A stretch of DNA of 64,000 nucleotides from Ceratopteris richardii (taxonomy: Eukaryota > Streptophyta > Polypodiopsida > Polypodiales > Pteridaceae). The notes under the pieces are model-generated. The model did not search any database. It was not told the DNA's origin and was given only the letters and a program-made list of their open reading frames with translations. The stretch is taken from the NCBI GenBank assembly GCA_020310875.1, contig CM035433.1, positions 113,819,000-113,882,999 on the forward strand, given 5' to 3'. Each line of letters opens with the position of its first letter. Within the stretch, counting starts at the first letter, position 1. Below, piece by piece: positions 43,301 through 54,100 of this stretch. Both the position numbers and the translations under genes were made by a program.

Positions 43301-44396
43301 AGCGAACCTAGAAGAAACTGTCATAAAGTCAGAATATTTCAGAAGCATGTCTCATCATAGATGGATCGGCACCAATAATGACCAATATGTGCCATACTGC
43401 ATACTTTTAGCCGATTACAACGCCGAGATTCAACGACAATGCGGCAAGCCTCCCACATTTGCTACACAATTTGGTCCAGATGATATACCGAAAAGTGCGA
43501 AGCGTGGGTCCATCCATCAACCCACCTGGAGGATCAGGCTTTTGGAAACATACCCTGAAATGGTCCGAACCTGGAATAATATGCCATTGTTTATTAAATA
43601 TAATCCTTGTTACGTTCCAGTTCTTCGAAGATGCACCTGGCCTGAATTCACTATTGCCGTCAGAGACATCAAAGCCTGCGCAAAATGGTTAAATTACGTT
43701 TATCTAGCACCTCCACGAGGACCCCCCACGGTGAACTACATGATTTCTACAATCCGTCACTGGAGCATTCGACTACGCAATAATCCCGATGTGATGGCCC
43801 AGATGTGTATGAAAATATTTGAATTAATGATGATCACTTTCAGGACGTTTAAGAATATTAAGGACCCCCACTTCTCAGGAGCAGGCTTCGTGACAGGAAA
43901 CCAGGATCTGGTGTATGATATGAGTACCACCCCCTCAATTGAAGTAATATATGCTTGGCACGCCAGAATCAAGTACCTCCCAGCCTGCTTTAAACAGACA
44001 TTTGAGGAGATGTTCATCATAGGATTCTGGGAATATCACTCCGAAATCTTTATACCTAGACCATCACATCTTCTCCAATTATTCGCTGTGGAGAGAACTA
44101 TTCACTCAGAACAAATGAGGGTGCCTCATCCAGATGTTCCCGGACCTGTGAATTGGGATGATTTGCTCACAGATCTAGCACGCGGCTTACGACTAGAAGA
44201 ACACCACCTAGCCTCCGATGTCGTCCAATATTATGTTCAAAAACCCTCTAGACAAGGGTCTGTCAGGGGCGACAGACGCGAGAGTGGGGGGGGTGTTAGC
44301 AGCAGTCGGGGAACCGAAGGAGCCACAAGACGAAGAGAGTCAGAGCGAAGGGACAGCACAAGCAGACATGGCAGTCAAAGAAGATCTGGCAAATAG
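40362..44396 (+). CDS. G4 third ORF, large protein of unknown function
   Basis: 1344 residues from MAEVGGASSHAG; an ATG at 40311 would add 17. In order: an N-terminal globular domain (about 59-295; HWFSDVAGPLGD to YRCLAYDVP), an acidic patch (about 429-453), a Pro/Thr-rich stretch (about 560-693), a long coiled coil (about 703-910; LLRKHMATALEENKRLQK) and a conserved C-terminal domain (about 953-1253; DLVYDMSTTPS, RIKYLPAC, KQTFEEMF, YHSEIF). The last residues are Arg/Ser-rich and run through the polypurine tract into the LTR. I see no signal peptide, membrane helix or furin-like site, so it does not look like an envelope protein despite the envelope position. G3 has a clear relative at 44993-49310. 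I do not recognise the family. Structural, nucleic-acid-binding or movement roles are guesses only. Confidence 0.85.
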   Translation: MAEVGGASSHAGSSAQIVDIETLLLKPHLTERPQELQAVHVLPVQDPPQGHTSQVGKHAHWFSDVAGPLGDGTYFWEAELEFNGKWGRYHFFTREFESYQNAEVMRSVWTKAGLDSYFRAHLPKPDFLRCSYLISTVTPSRAKGGDSTFVLPSLLPGHELKRFKLTLNLVREALGMYGMHIPTEKETMVPGRMKHKDLNKLKDMVAMTPTIALHLRTVMHHFAFPAQERFTMPPKKIWFSLYLAETESLPINVPHWIIDQIHLAHQRWNKKQKNVLHGCCALTKIIYRCLAYDVPIQRALVWSRAQEFQRRLSAAGPPSKKMRGGVQLPCAQPRGATTTPEITPPQTRRIRPFTIRLPRPSTEGPNLVFPPVPSDLEFPQGFTLNDLTDEEVARLIYDSNLETETERAQEPQTHTTTSAPTRPQVVEVDVDEQETEQEEEAYEEQEYDELSELASAPAYSAQIKRLYRTMQLVQEQHKMSLEAGKKLMNQLLAEEGVDDMFIESINLHADAVGLDEAIHEAMAYIHRFEKGVPARPMRSGKQIHINVSAPGDTTQADEHQEAPLSPPSPPLTTQLTPPHDTITTTSTTTTIVMGIPLSPGIQFGGVTMPTFTTLFTNVTSTPPTIPIYTVTQTFDTMETSPATAPLPPPMPPPSPIPPPPTSPLASTSFTTPFPAPIPPASSTLPASSTLPASFNVHSIFLALNQCVYQLQNEYRALDGRYQQLTTNHQNLQRQLTSLEEENANVNQRYTTLEQAHQTLLEAPIPLKESGVKQLEALLEVYQADNLRVRRNLALLRKHMATALEENKRLQKQNEENLEAAMEGSPHEIDPEQFKAVPSETMKTILESYADLLEAHDDLERERDTLRSRLKEQEEQPKSVPSTSTSDEVKALTEQVAELQKRLLTYERQPSPVVEPEPEELVPIEVDDSYEEPYVPMRMPGGQRTSEGLDTLEVEAPEWLQTLEKTANTHEERVAIQIQSLANLEETVIKSEYFRSMSHHRWIGTNNDQYVPYCILLADYNAEIQRQCGKPPTFATQFGPDDIPKSAKRGSIHQPTWRIRLLETYPEMVRTWNNMPLFIKYNPCYVPVLRRCTWPEFTIAVRDIKACAKWLNYVYLAPPRGPPTVNYMISTIRHWSIRLRNNPDVMAQMCMKIFELMMITFRTFKNIKDPHFSGAGFVTGNQDLVYDMSTTPSIEVIYAWHARIKYLPACFKQTFEEMFIIGFWEYHSEIFIPRPSHLLQLFAVERTIHSEQMRVPHPDVPGPVNWDDLLTDLARGLRLEEHHLASDVVQYYVQKPSRQGSVRGDRRESGGGVSSSRGTEGATRRRESERRDSTSRHGSQRRSGK
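44258..44292 (+). promoter_or_regulatory. G4 inverted repeat and polypurine tract
   Basis: GTCTGTC-AGGGGC-GACAGAC (44258-44277) is followed by GCGAGAGTGGGGGGG, abutting the LTR. The third ORF is still open across it and encodes GSVRGDR here. Confidence 0.85.
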
Positions 44397-44987
44397 GCCA
44401 TCTAAATTTTTCAGACATCAAGGAGTTGAGCACACAAGAAGAAAGAGCAAGTAGGGAGCTCAAAGAGGTGTATGACAAATCAACAGAGAAAATCCCTACA
44501 CAAATAGTGATTTTAATCACTAAACACCATTGTAAATACCATTTCATACTTTTGTAGCTCCATTTTGTGCAAGCCAAGGAGTCCTTGAGCTTGAGGAGCT
44601 TTAGAAGTATCTACCTGCCAATTTTCGTATTTTTTAGATCTCGTTTGAGCCCTCAAATAAGCCCTGGAACCTAATTTTTAACTAGACCGGACACTAGGTC
44701 TGGACAGGGCCAAAGCTAGTCAAAAACTATAAAAGGAGCTAGAGAGCTCATTTTTGAGGGTGGATTGTAATTGAAATGAACTTGTAAGAGCTTTTTGAAA
44801 GTAATCTAAGAACTCCATTGCTTCTCACTCTTTGTCTTGTCGTGTGTGCGCGTGTGCGTGTATGTGTGTGCATGCTTGTGTGCTTCTCACTCACGCACCT
44901 GTGCCTCCACTTGCTCGAGGTCTTCATACCATCCTCACGTCTTCCCGGATTGACATTAAAGGAGGTGCTACTAATCACTGAGCTACA
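44293..44987 (+). repeat. G4 3' LTR
   Basis: Pairs with 21732-22425; about 10 differences over 695 bp. Followed by GTCGG at 44988-44992. Confidence 0.95.
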
Positions 44988-44992
44988 GTCGG

Positions 44993-47900
44993 CCTCGAGT
45001 TTCTCCGAGTCTATTGGTTGCGGTTCTTCTAGTGGCGGGAGATGATAGTGTGTGGAATAGACCATTCGTTCACAGGCAAATAAGTGTAATAAATGTGTAG
45101 GCCTGCTTATGAATACCTCTGAATGGTATTCCGAGAAGCCGATTGTGAACATCTCTTCGAAAGTCTGCTTGTAGCACGCCGGTAGGTACTTTATTCTGCA
45201 TTGCCAGGCATAACACACCCGTAGCGATGGCGTTGTACTCATGTCATATACCAGATCGAAATTTCCATGCTCAAAGCCCGGGGTGTTTAGATGAGGTGCC
45301 TTGACGCGTCGGAAGACTTTAAAAATCATTTGCATCATGTCCAAGATTTTGACAGTCATATGCGCCGCTATATCGTCCATATGCTTTAATCTAGGGAGCC
45401 AGTGGCGAATTGTAGCCATCATGTAGCCTACAGTTGGTAACTCAATGGGTGGCTTAAAATAGGGGTAATTCAACCAATCCTGGCACTGCTTATTGTTTTG
45501 TACCTTAATAGCAAAGGCAGTCCAGGAGCGGCGTCGTGGTACTGATCCCCAACATGGGTTGTACTTTAAGTGCAAAGGTGCCTTTACCCATGTACTCATC
45601 ATTTCTGGATACTTCTGTAGTAAATCTTTGTGCCACTCTGGTTGATAGATCTCTCCTTGCTGCGCATCAAGTGGTAGATCGTCCTCCTCGAATTGAGTTG
45701 CATGCGATGGTTTCTTACCTGTCTCTTTCTCAATGGCTAACTGGTATTCGGCCATTAACATAAAATACGGTTTATACTTTAGCTCATGCCCAGATATGTA
45801 TCGTCGCGGGGCCAAATGAGCAAAGAATGGAGACTGTAAAATTCTTTCTTCTATCATCGCCATGGCATGTAATTGTGCCTCTACTCTAGCTGAGTGTGTA
45901 GTCCCAAGTTCCTCAATTGTCTTCATCCACGCGGGGGTCGGGAGTTCGTAAGTCATCTGGCCTTCGGCTGTGACGCGTCCGCCTGGGATGGGTTATGGCT
46001 CGTACGCCTCTTCAAACGTTTCCTCCACCGGGATGGTGACAGTTTCTTCCTTAGCTGGAAGCTCAGGTGGGGAATCTGGCCTTGGTGGTGCTTCAAGGTT
46101 TGATACCTGGGCCCGTAATGCGTTGAGTTCCTCTAAGATGTCAGGAGAGGGGTCCACAGGTGCTGGTATGTCTTGGTGTGCCGGTGCTCGTAACTGGAGT
46201 AATTTATGATCTTCTTTGAGTTTCTGTAACTCCTCGTTCACGCGGTCGTATTCATCTAGCAGTCTTACATGATCTTCTAGCAGCATCCTCATCGAGTCTG
46301 AGGGAATGGCTTTGAACCGACTAGGACTCAAAGGTTGGTCTGGGTGGTCGAGAGCTGCTTCTAAGTTTTCTCGATTCTAGTCCTGTAAGCGCTGGTTTTC
46401 TTCCTTTGCTGCTGCTAGATGTCTTCTGAGTAAGCCCATGTTTCGTGTTAGTGTTGCATTGCGGACTGTCTGGGCTCTTAATAAGTTATCCAGGTCAGCA
46501 GTGGCTTCTTTGGTCTTTTCTTCGCTTTCTAGTTCTAATTTATGATAGGCCTCTTGTAATTCTTGGTAGCGGTTGTTCAGTGAGGCATTCTCAATAGACA
46601 ATAAATTAAGCTGCGACTGTAAGTCAGTGGTTGTCCTCTACAGCTGTTGGTAATTCTCGCCAAGAGATGTGAACTCATCTCTTACTTGCGTCATACACAT
46701 GAACACCTGTCGAAATGCATTATCTACAGTGGGTGATAGTATTAATGGGGTGCTAAATGAAGATGCAGTGGGTGTAGATGCAAAGGGAACGGGGAATGGG
46801 GTTGGGAAGGTGGATGTTGTGGTGATTGTGGAAAATTGTGAGGTTCCTAAATATGGTTGTGCCGTGAGTGAAGTGAGTGATGATGTAGTGGGTGGTGAGA
46901 TGTCCATGTCATTGGACGTGTCCAGTGCGGTGACTGTGAATATGGGTGTGACTGTGGGTGCTTGTGCTGGTGTAAATACGGGATTTACAAAGGTTGAGGA
47001 GTAATCTACAGGGGGACTGGCTGGTGCAGCTGGGTGGAAAGGTGAAAGAGGGGTTACAGTGGGTCAGGGAGGTGAGACTGGGGAGAAGGTTAATGGTGGT
47101 GGGAATGGGAAAAGGGGTCGTGGAGGTGTGGGGAAGGACGGGAAAGATGGATGGAGGAATGTGTTGGAGAGAAAGGTGGATGTGTGAGGGGGTAGACTGG
47201 GTCTAATGGGTGCAGGAATTGTGGGGTGAGTGGTCGTAAAAACGATTTCTGCTACGCCACCGGCGAATGAAGATGTTGGTCTGGGAGAAGGAGGGTGAAT
47301 AGGGGAGGTTGGAGGTATGGGCGGTGATGGAGGAGCGGTTCGGGTGGTCAGTACTTCAGTGATTACTGAGGTATGTACAGTTGTAGCGCGGGGTGGGGAA
47401 TCTACAAGGATGGTTTCTACTGCCAACGAACTTTCGGGGACGAGGCGTGCCTCCCTGGCTTGTTCTGAAGACTGTGCTCCTGTTGGTACACGAATGTATT
47501 CGCTGGGCTTTGAAAGTAGTCATACTCGGCGGGGGTCAAACTGTGGTAGTGGCTTTCTTTGCAAGTACCTGAGGGCTTCGTTGGAGCCTATTGATTTGAC
47601 TAACTCTCTGAATCCTTTGATGTATGCGTCTTCGAATCCGCCTGTGACAAGTTCCTGTTCTATTATGGCTTGACTCTCTTCCTCAATCATCTTTTTGCGT
47701 GCCCAAACTTTTTCCATAGTTCTATACAGCTTCTTAATAGCCAGTGTGTAAGCTGCTGCTTCACAAGTTTCATCTTCATGGGTACTTGTATCACCATGTG
47801 TGTCTGTTTGTTGGCGTTGGCCATCTGTCTGTTCATGCTCTTGGGATTCCTGAGTTCCCTGGCTAGCTTCGTCGTCTCCTTCGTCATCATCAGTTGCTGT

Positions 47901-49310
47901 TCTTTTGTCATCAGAGCTAGACACAATCTGTCCTTGTGGCTGATCCCTGGGTGTGGTAGGGTAGCTAGGCCTTTCAAATTCTTGAGAAAACAATTGTCCT
48001 TTTGAAAACTGGAACTCATTGGAGAACGCATCGGGCATTTCAAAATCGAACGTTGCGTTCAGTGGCGCTGCTTGTTCTGCTTCTAAATGGGGTATTGGAA
48101 AAGAGAACGCTTCAGCACCAATAGTGGTGGGAAGTTCTGCTGTTGTGGTGATAGGTTCTGGGGTTGTGGCTGCTTGAGGTGCAACAATACTGGTGGTGCC
48201 CTCCGTTACAACTGGTCTTGATAATCTGATACGAATAGGTTGTACTGTGGGAGTGGCTACTGTCGGTGACTGCTCTGGAGATGGTTATGGTGAGGGTGAT
48301 TCTGGGACTTGTAAACACGGGATAGTGCCTCTCATCCGCTTCCCGGCTCTACCTTTGCTAGCCTTCCTAGCTTTCTTTGTGGTTCCTTTAAATGCTTTCA
48401 GCTCCTCACTTGTCAATGCAAGTTCGATCGGAAGGTCATATGCCAAGCACATATATATAATCCTTGTAAGCGCACAACATCCATTGATGACCTTCTTTCG
48501 TTCCCATCTATGCTGTGCCAAATAGAGCTGATCAATTATCCAGCTAGCTAGATCAACCGTCTGGGGTCTAGTACATGCTAAGTATAATCCAAACCAGATT
48601 CTTTTGTGGGGCATGGTAAAACGATCCTGAGCTGGGAAAGCAAAATGCTGCATGCATATCCGCAATGGCTTGGAGAGCTCAGGGGTTATAGCTGAAATAT
48701 CCTCCCACTTAGTTACATCACCACGTTTCATCGGCTCTGGGACTAGCCGTTGTCGCTCCGTCGGAGTATGCGTTCCATGTATTTTGAGAGCTGCGCGAAT
48801 TAAATCTTTAGACAAATAAAACCTTCTGAATGGAGGATCATTTACCAAGGATGGTAACATGAATGTTCCGCGTAGATCCTTGTTCTCTGAAGCTGTCAAG
48901 GTGGTTACTAGGTAAAAGCATCTGTAAAAATCGGGTTTAGGCAGAGGGTCACTAAAGTATTCTGTAAATCCCGCTCGTGCCCAAACGTGCGTTAAATCTT
49001 GTGTATTCTGTAGTCCTTCAAATTCTCGTGAAAAGAACTGGTACTTGGCCCATGTGCGCAAATCAAATGCCAAATTGGCCTCAAATATGAAATCAGCATC
49101 TGCTAATGGTCCTGCTAGGCCTTGAAACCAGTGAGAGTTACGATGAATCTTCTCAGTATATCCTCTAGGAGGATCGTCTATTGGCATGGGTCTTGGAAAA
49201 CCTTGAAACTCTGGTGGTTGCATCGTCGGATGAGATTCCGCGAGTAATTCTCCAATATTGGCCATTGGTGTGCTTGGGCCAGCTTCCGATGGTCCTTCTT
49301 CGGTTTGCAT
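44993..49310 (-). pseudogene. G3 third ORF region
   Basis: Counterpart of the G4 third ORF. The N-terminal domain is at about 48430-49190 (HWFQGLAGPLADADF, YRCFYLVTTL, HFAFPAQDRFTMP, CLAYDLP). A Pro/Thr-rich stretch and the coiled coil follow (about 46380-46600; MGLLRRHLAAAKEENQRLQ). The C-terminal domain is at about 45030-45940 (DLVYDMSTTPS, RIKYLPAC, KQTFEEMF, EYHSEVFI). The domain order and most aromatic residues match G4. It starts at MQTEEGPSEAGPS (49310). A pyrimidine-rich CTTCTGTAGCAG lies about 50 bp upstream in element sense and could be a splice acceptor. Broken in this copy, and separated from its last part (21608-21731) by G4. Confidence 0.82.
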
Positions 49311-49541
49311 GATGACTGACGAGCTAATGGAAAAGATCTGCTACAGAAGATTAGCACATTAGTATGGAAATTAATTATGATCCCATTAAGGTGAGACCGC
49401 AATCCCTTTCCATAACCGATGTGTAACCCGTGTAGCCAAGTGTCGTGAAGTGATTGATGCAATGATTCTTTGTAGAGCTAATGCAGGTCTCTAGACACCT
49501 ACATGGTTCAGATTATGCATACATTTCTTGATGAGCTTTTA
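49311..49541. other. G3 spacer between IWVPK tail and third ORF
   Basis: Corresponds to the G4 spacer 40133-40361. Apart from the possible acceptor, no feature is seen. Confidence 0.5.
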
Positions 49542-50918
49542 TTATGCATGATGTGGGGTTATGGTGTGTGAATTTATACAAGGTTTAGTTGAGGGTGAAT
49601 TAATACAAGGGTGGTGTTTAAACGGGGTGGGAGAATTGTCAGATAAGGGGGTACAAGAAGACGTCTGGATACGTTTTGGTATCCATTTCCTATGAGTCTT
49701 TGAGTGGGTGGTGTGTTTCTGTCGAGGGACAAAAAGTGGTATCGGGTTTGGTGGTATTGAAGGATGGAAAGATTTCTGAGGGGTATATATTACATGGCTA
49801 GAGGGTTGGGCTATAATACATTGTTTGGGTACCCAAATCTGCATGGGTATGGGTCGATTGATAAGATACTTCTTGGCGATCCAAATCTGTCGAGTATTTG
49901 TACTTGTGGAAGAAGATCGAGGGGACTTTGGATGCTGACTCTGCTTTTTTTGAAACTTTGTCCTGTTCTCGTCTACAGTGTTGCCAATAGGTTGTGGTTG
50001 CTGTCCTTTTGGCACCCATATTTGTCTCGTGCCACTTGTTCTGTGATGTTGGTACTGCTGCTTTCTTTGCCTTATCTGGTGGTATCGTCGGTCTGGGTTC
50101 CTCTATTGTGGTTGACTCCTTCGTGGTTGGGTTTGAGAGGTCCATTGGACGCTCTGCTTTGGAAAAGAAGGGAGATCCAACACTTGCGTGACCTGCCCAT
50201 TAGGAAGTGATTCGTTCTTTATCTTTAATGTAGGCCAGTCCGCAGCAAGTTTGGAAGGATGAGCACCGCAGGGTATTATGCTCATTTGGCCGCTGATGCA
50301 ACCCACCTGACCGTTGATTGTGTCCATCTGCCCTAGCGGTTGGGTAATTGCCCCTTCTAGTTTGCAGGAAGCCCCAAGGAAGATCTCATGCCGTCCTTCT
50401 GGTTGACAGCTGTCTATAGCCAAGCCCGAGTGGGTTGGTGTAGACGTAACGTGATTGATCTGACCAAAGATCTTCCGGTCTTCCGTCGCATGCATTTCAT
50501 AGGGTCTAGGGCTGCAGACCTCAGTCATAGTTCCATTAGGGAAGTCAAGCGGTATCACTCGCTTCTGATCTAAGGTTCCAATCTGTAAGGAGCCTTGTCT
50601 AAGATTTAGGTCCACTGAGTGATCGTATAGCCAATCTTGGCCAAGGATTAGGGGTTCTATCAGGTCGTCATCATGGCACACTAGTAGCTTCGCTGTCATG
50701 GTCACATCCTTAATGAGGATAGGAAGGTCCACCTCGCCCATGCAAGGGGTTTCCATGCCTCCTAGCCCTATGAGGTATGCCTCAATTGGCCGCATTTCTA
50801 TTCCTGAATCCTTATAGTGGGACCATCTAATCGCACTAGTCGCAGCACCTGAGTCAATTAAAGCCCTGAGCTCTTGGCAAGGGTTGCCGTGCTCTAGCCT
50901 GACTGTAATGAATGGTCT
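49542..50918 (-). pseudogene. G3 second aspartic protease and IWVPK tail
   Basis: The protease part is about 50590-50918 (LRALIDSGAATSAI, YLIGLGGMETPCMGEVDLP, LVCHDDDL, ILGQDWLYD), close to G4. The tail follows with KRQIWIAKKY... hence RQIWIAKK and MQIWVPKQ 16 residues apart, then HRKWIPKR. The domain is cut by the L1 insertion at 50924; its upstream continuation is at 56583 and beyond. Broken in this copy. Confidence 0.78.
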
Positions 50919-50923
50919 CTTGT

Positions 50924-51179
50924 TATCATAATGCTAATTTGCTCCTCTACTGCCTCGATCTGCATCCGCGAGCACACACACACACAGAGCTTTCTTGGCT
51001 CGCCGCCCAGCCACGTCCGAGGTTCCCATTTTCATAATCATGAGAGTCATATCTCACTTAGATCTATATCATATATGAGAACTCTTCTTATATCTTCTAC
51101 CAAGTGGTATGTGCCCAGGTGATGCCATGTAGCATCCTTCGTCAAGAGATGAGTCACACCCAATAAATATCATATGACA
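50924..51179 (-). repeat. L1 3' LTR
   Basis: 256 bp; TGTCATATGATA to ATTATGATA in element sense. It abuts the pyrimidine run TTTCCTTCCCC (polypurine on the minus strand). It contains a short CA microsatellite. Confidence 0.9.
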
Positions 51180-51194
51180 TTTCCTTCCCCTTAA
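51180..51194 (-). promoter_or_regulatory. L1 polypurine tract
   Basis: Minus strand TTAAGGGGAAGGAAA, directly before the 3' LTR. Confidence 0.75.
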
Positions 51195-54100
51195 AAACAT
51201 TTTTGTCCTCGAAAATGTAGATGAAATGTCTGTATTGGTAGAAAAAAATGCTCGGACTCCCCTGAACCCCATGTACTCTATGTACATGGTCATCTCTGTG
51301 TGTGTTGTTTCCTCATATCCTTCCCCTTAAGAAGTCTCATATGAGATTATCTCTAAGATGGGAAACCGTTTGAGTGGTGCCTACTATCTTCCATATACAC
51401 TCACCCTCCAAACTATCACTCCCATAACATACAACATCATCCAAATGACCTAAGTCCATATGATGTATTCTCCATGGAGCAATAGCATGTAAAGCAAGTG
51501 TAAAAGTGCCAAGCTTATAGGCTCGACCATACCATAATGGAGATAATAAACCATATAATCCTATGAAATATAGAACAAAGTCCCATAAAAAGTGACTTCA
51601 AACCCATCTAAGACTAAATGATAGATTGCCCTTATACCACTCTAGGTCTTCCTAACCTTAAGTGTAATCACAAGTAATAGTTTAATCTAAACTACCTTGT
51701 GAACTATGCAAGTCCATCATCTAGCTCACGGTAGTAAAATGCAATCTCTACATTTCACCTACCAAGAAGTCTGTGGTTTGTCGTCCTTTACATTTTGGAC
51801 TAAGTTCTATTGGAAGAGCATCTATAGGCACTTGTGCAAACTGTAATATTTCTCTTCCCTGTAGTTTGCCATATGAATGCAAAAAGCATTCCCTTTGAGA
51901 TTCAGATAATCCCTAAGTACCCATCCTCCTAACTGATGTTTACTCATCATACTCATGATGTAACACCAACTAAGAGTTCGGTACCCTAATAGTTAGATAT
52001 ATCTCTATCTCACTATAAACCCTAAAGAGAAGAGTCATAACTCTACTCCCAGTCTAACTAATGTCAATAACTAGATCATCTCATCTAGTCAAGGACCATT
52101 ACTGGAGTGACATAACTACTCCTCTCTAGAGTCTCCATGTGAGACTCAATCTAACCATCATGATTAACTGATCTCCCTCTTGTCTTTGATAGAAGAGTGC
52201 CACTCCTATCTAGACAATCTAAATGAGAAAGTGAAACTCTCTCCATGTCTACGTCTGTAATCTCCTCCAAGGAAAAGAGCTCCGGTAGTGGAATCTATTC
52301 CACTTTCCCTTTCCCTTTGAAAGAGACTCTGTTGAATCCATTTACTCTGCTCATAATTGAGAACATGTACATAAGTTCTCCATATTTTTCCTTCCAAAGT
52401 AGTGGAGAATCATACTCCCATGTGAAAGAAAAATACACTGAAAAGTACGGTAAATGAATTCCTTCTGAAATAAAGATGTTTCCCAAACACCTCTTCCAAC
52501 TAAAGGAAAACATACTCTATTCTTCTCCTATGAAGAAATCATGTTTTCCTTTCCTTCTTTCTCTCTCAAAGAGTAGGAGCTAAAGTGAGACCACTGAACT
52601 AAAGTGAGATCTCTCTTTGATCTCTAAGCTAATTCCCACTTTCTCCTTTCCTTAAAAGAGAAACTCATGAATTTATTTAGTCCTCTCTTCCATAACTAAT
52701 GCATAATCCGTCATTACATGTATTCATATGAAGATGGAGAAAATAAATTCCTAATAAGGGTCAAAGCCCTCTACTAAAATGGTCAGCAATGATGTGACAT
52801 GATACCGTAAACACGTGTATCCATAATAAAGTACTATCTCTTCCAACCATACTCTATGCATGGATCTATATGATCCAATCAAACTGATGGAATTATTCTT
52901 CCTGAAAAATTCAAAATGAGTATGTGATACCAATGGTGATAAAATCACCTATCACATTCTCTAATGGAAGAATAAATCTTCCCTAACTATGAAGGATAAC
53001 TCTATGAAGGAGATGTCTACTAAGAGCTCTCCTCTGATCTAGTGAGACATGACTCCATGAATGATGAGTCCTTTTCTTCCTGGCCATAGAAGAAGAGTCC
53101 TCAAAGGGAAGTCATTTCCACCGTCCCATACCAGTGAAAATTTCTTCCAACTCACGGTGTCATACCTACACTAAATCGAATATATATATATTCCATATAT
53201 ATATAATGGAATATATAGGTGGAATCTAATGAATCCCATATCTTAAAATTATGTAGGTGGACTCAAGTGAGTCCCATGTCCTCGAACTAGTTAGTTTGGT
53301 TCTAGTCAACAATGTGACAATGGATATCCCTTCTGTTCCAAACCAACTTGTTCCTAGGTACCAAGACTAAGCCTAGGTACCTCTCTGTAGATCCCAAGAT
53401 ACATATGTATGTATTGGGTACCCCAACTATTCCTGACTAAGGGATCTATGCTCTATACCATGGAGCTAGTGCCATGCCTATGGCCTTCCTAACCATCACT
53501 CGAATCACATAAGCATCCGTCGATGCTATCTCATGAAACCCATCTTTGTGATCCCATCTATTTGGTTTCCTTAGTAGTGTAGCAAAAATGCTTCACTACT
53601 CGGTCAAGTGATGTGCATGAGTGAAACTAGTCACTCTTTGGGTATTCATTATGATACCCCATAGTCTCCTAATTCTACTGTGAGACTCTTGTGAAGATAA
53701 ATAAATCTTCACTACCTTGGAGATTATCCTAAATGTATCTCCCGTGCTTCTATGCAACTTCCTAAACTTATAGGATTGCTTGTGCACACTACTAATGGTG
53801 AAGGTGTAGCTCCTTCCGTTAACAATCCTATAGTCTAAATCCATAAGGATTTTGTGTAGGGATCCTGTTACTACTGAAGTTGCCTTATATATACTACTAT
53901 GATGGTCCTAAGTCCATCAAATACATGCTTATAAGCATGCCTACACCTTATTGAAGTTTGCAGAATGGGCATGTTACCATGCCATAACCTTCTTGCCTAA
54001 AGGCAAGTGCGTATATAACGCCATGAGGGGGGAAAATTTTCGACAGCATTTCCCCAGGAAATGGAATCCCAAAAAATTTTACCATAAGCTCAGTGGCACA

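Larger units (their letters stand above)
21732..44987 (+). mobile_element. G4: Ty3/Gypsy element nested in G3
   Basis: Plus strand, 23.3 kb including the C1 insertion and about 16.8 kb without it. The LTRs are 21732-22425 and 44293-44987 (694/695 bp), with about 10 differences (1.4%). The target duplication GTCGG lies at 21727-21731 and 44988-44992. It contains a tRNA-Asp primer site, leader array C, Gag, first protease, RT-RH-IN, second protease with IWVPK tail, a long open third ORF and a polypurine tract. It is broken by roughly eight changes, mostly in the gag-pol part; the third ORF is fully open. It is younger than its host G3 and older than C1 inside it. Confidence 0.95.

Noticed and set aside
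40362-44396. Envelope protein
   Set aside because: The position fits, but I see no signal peptide, membrane-spanning helix, fusion peptide or cleavage site; the protein is hydrophilic with a coiled coil.
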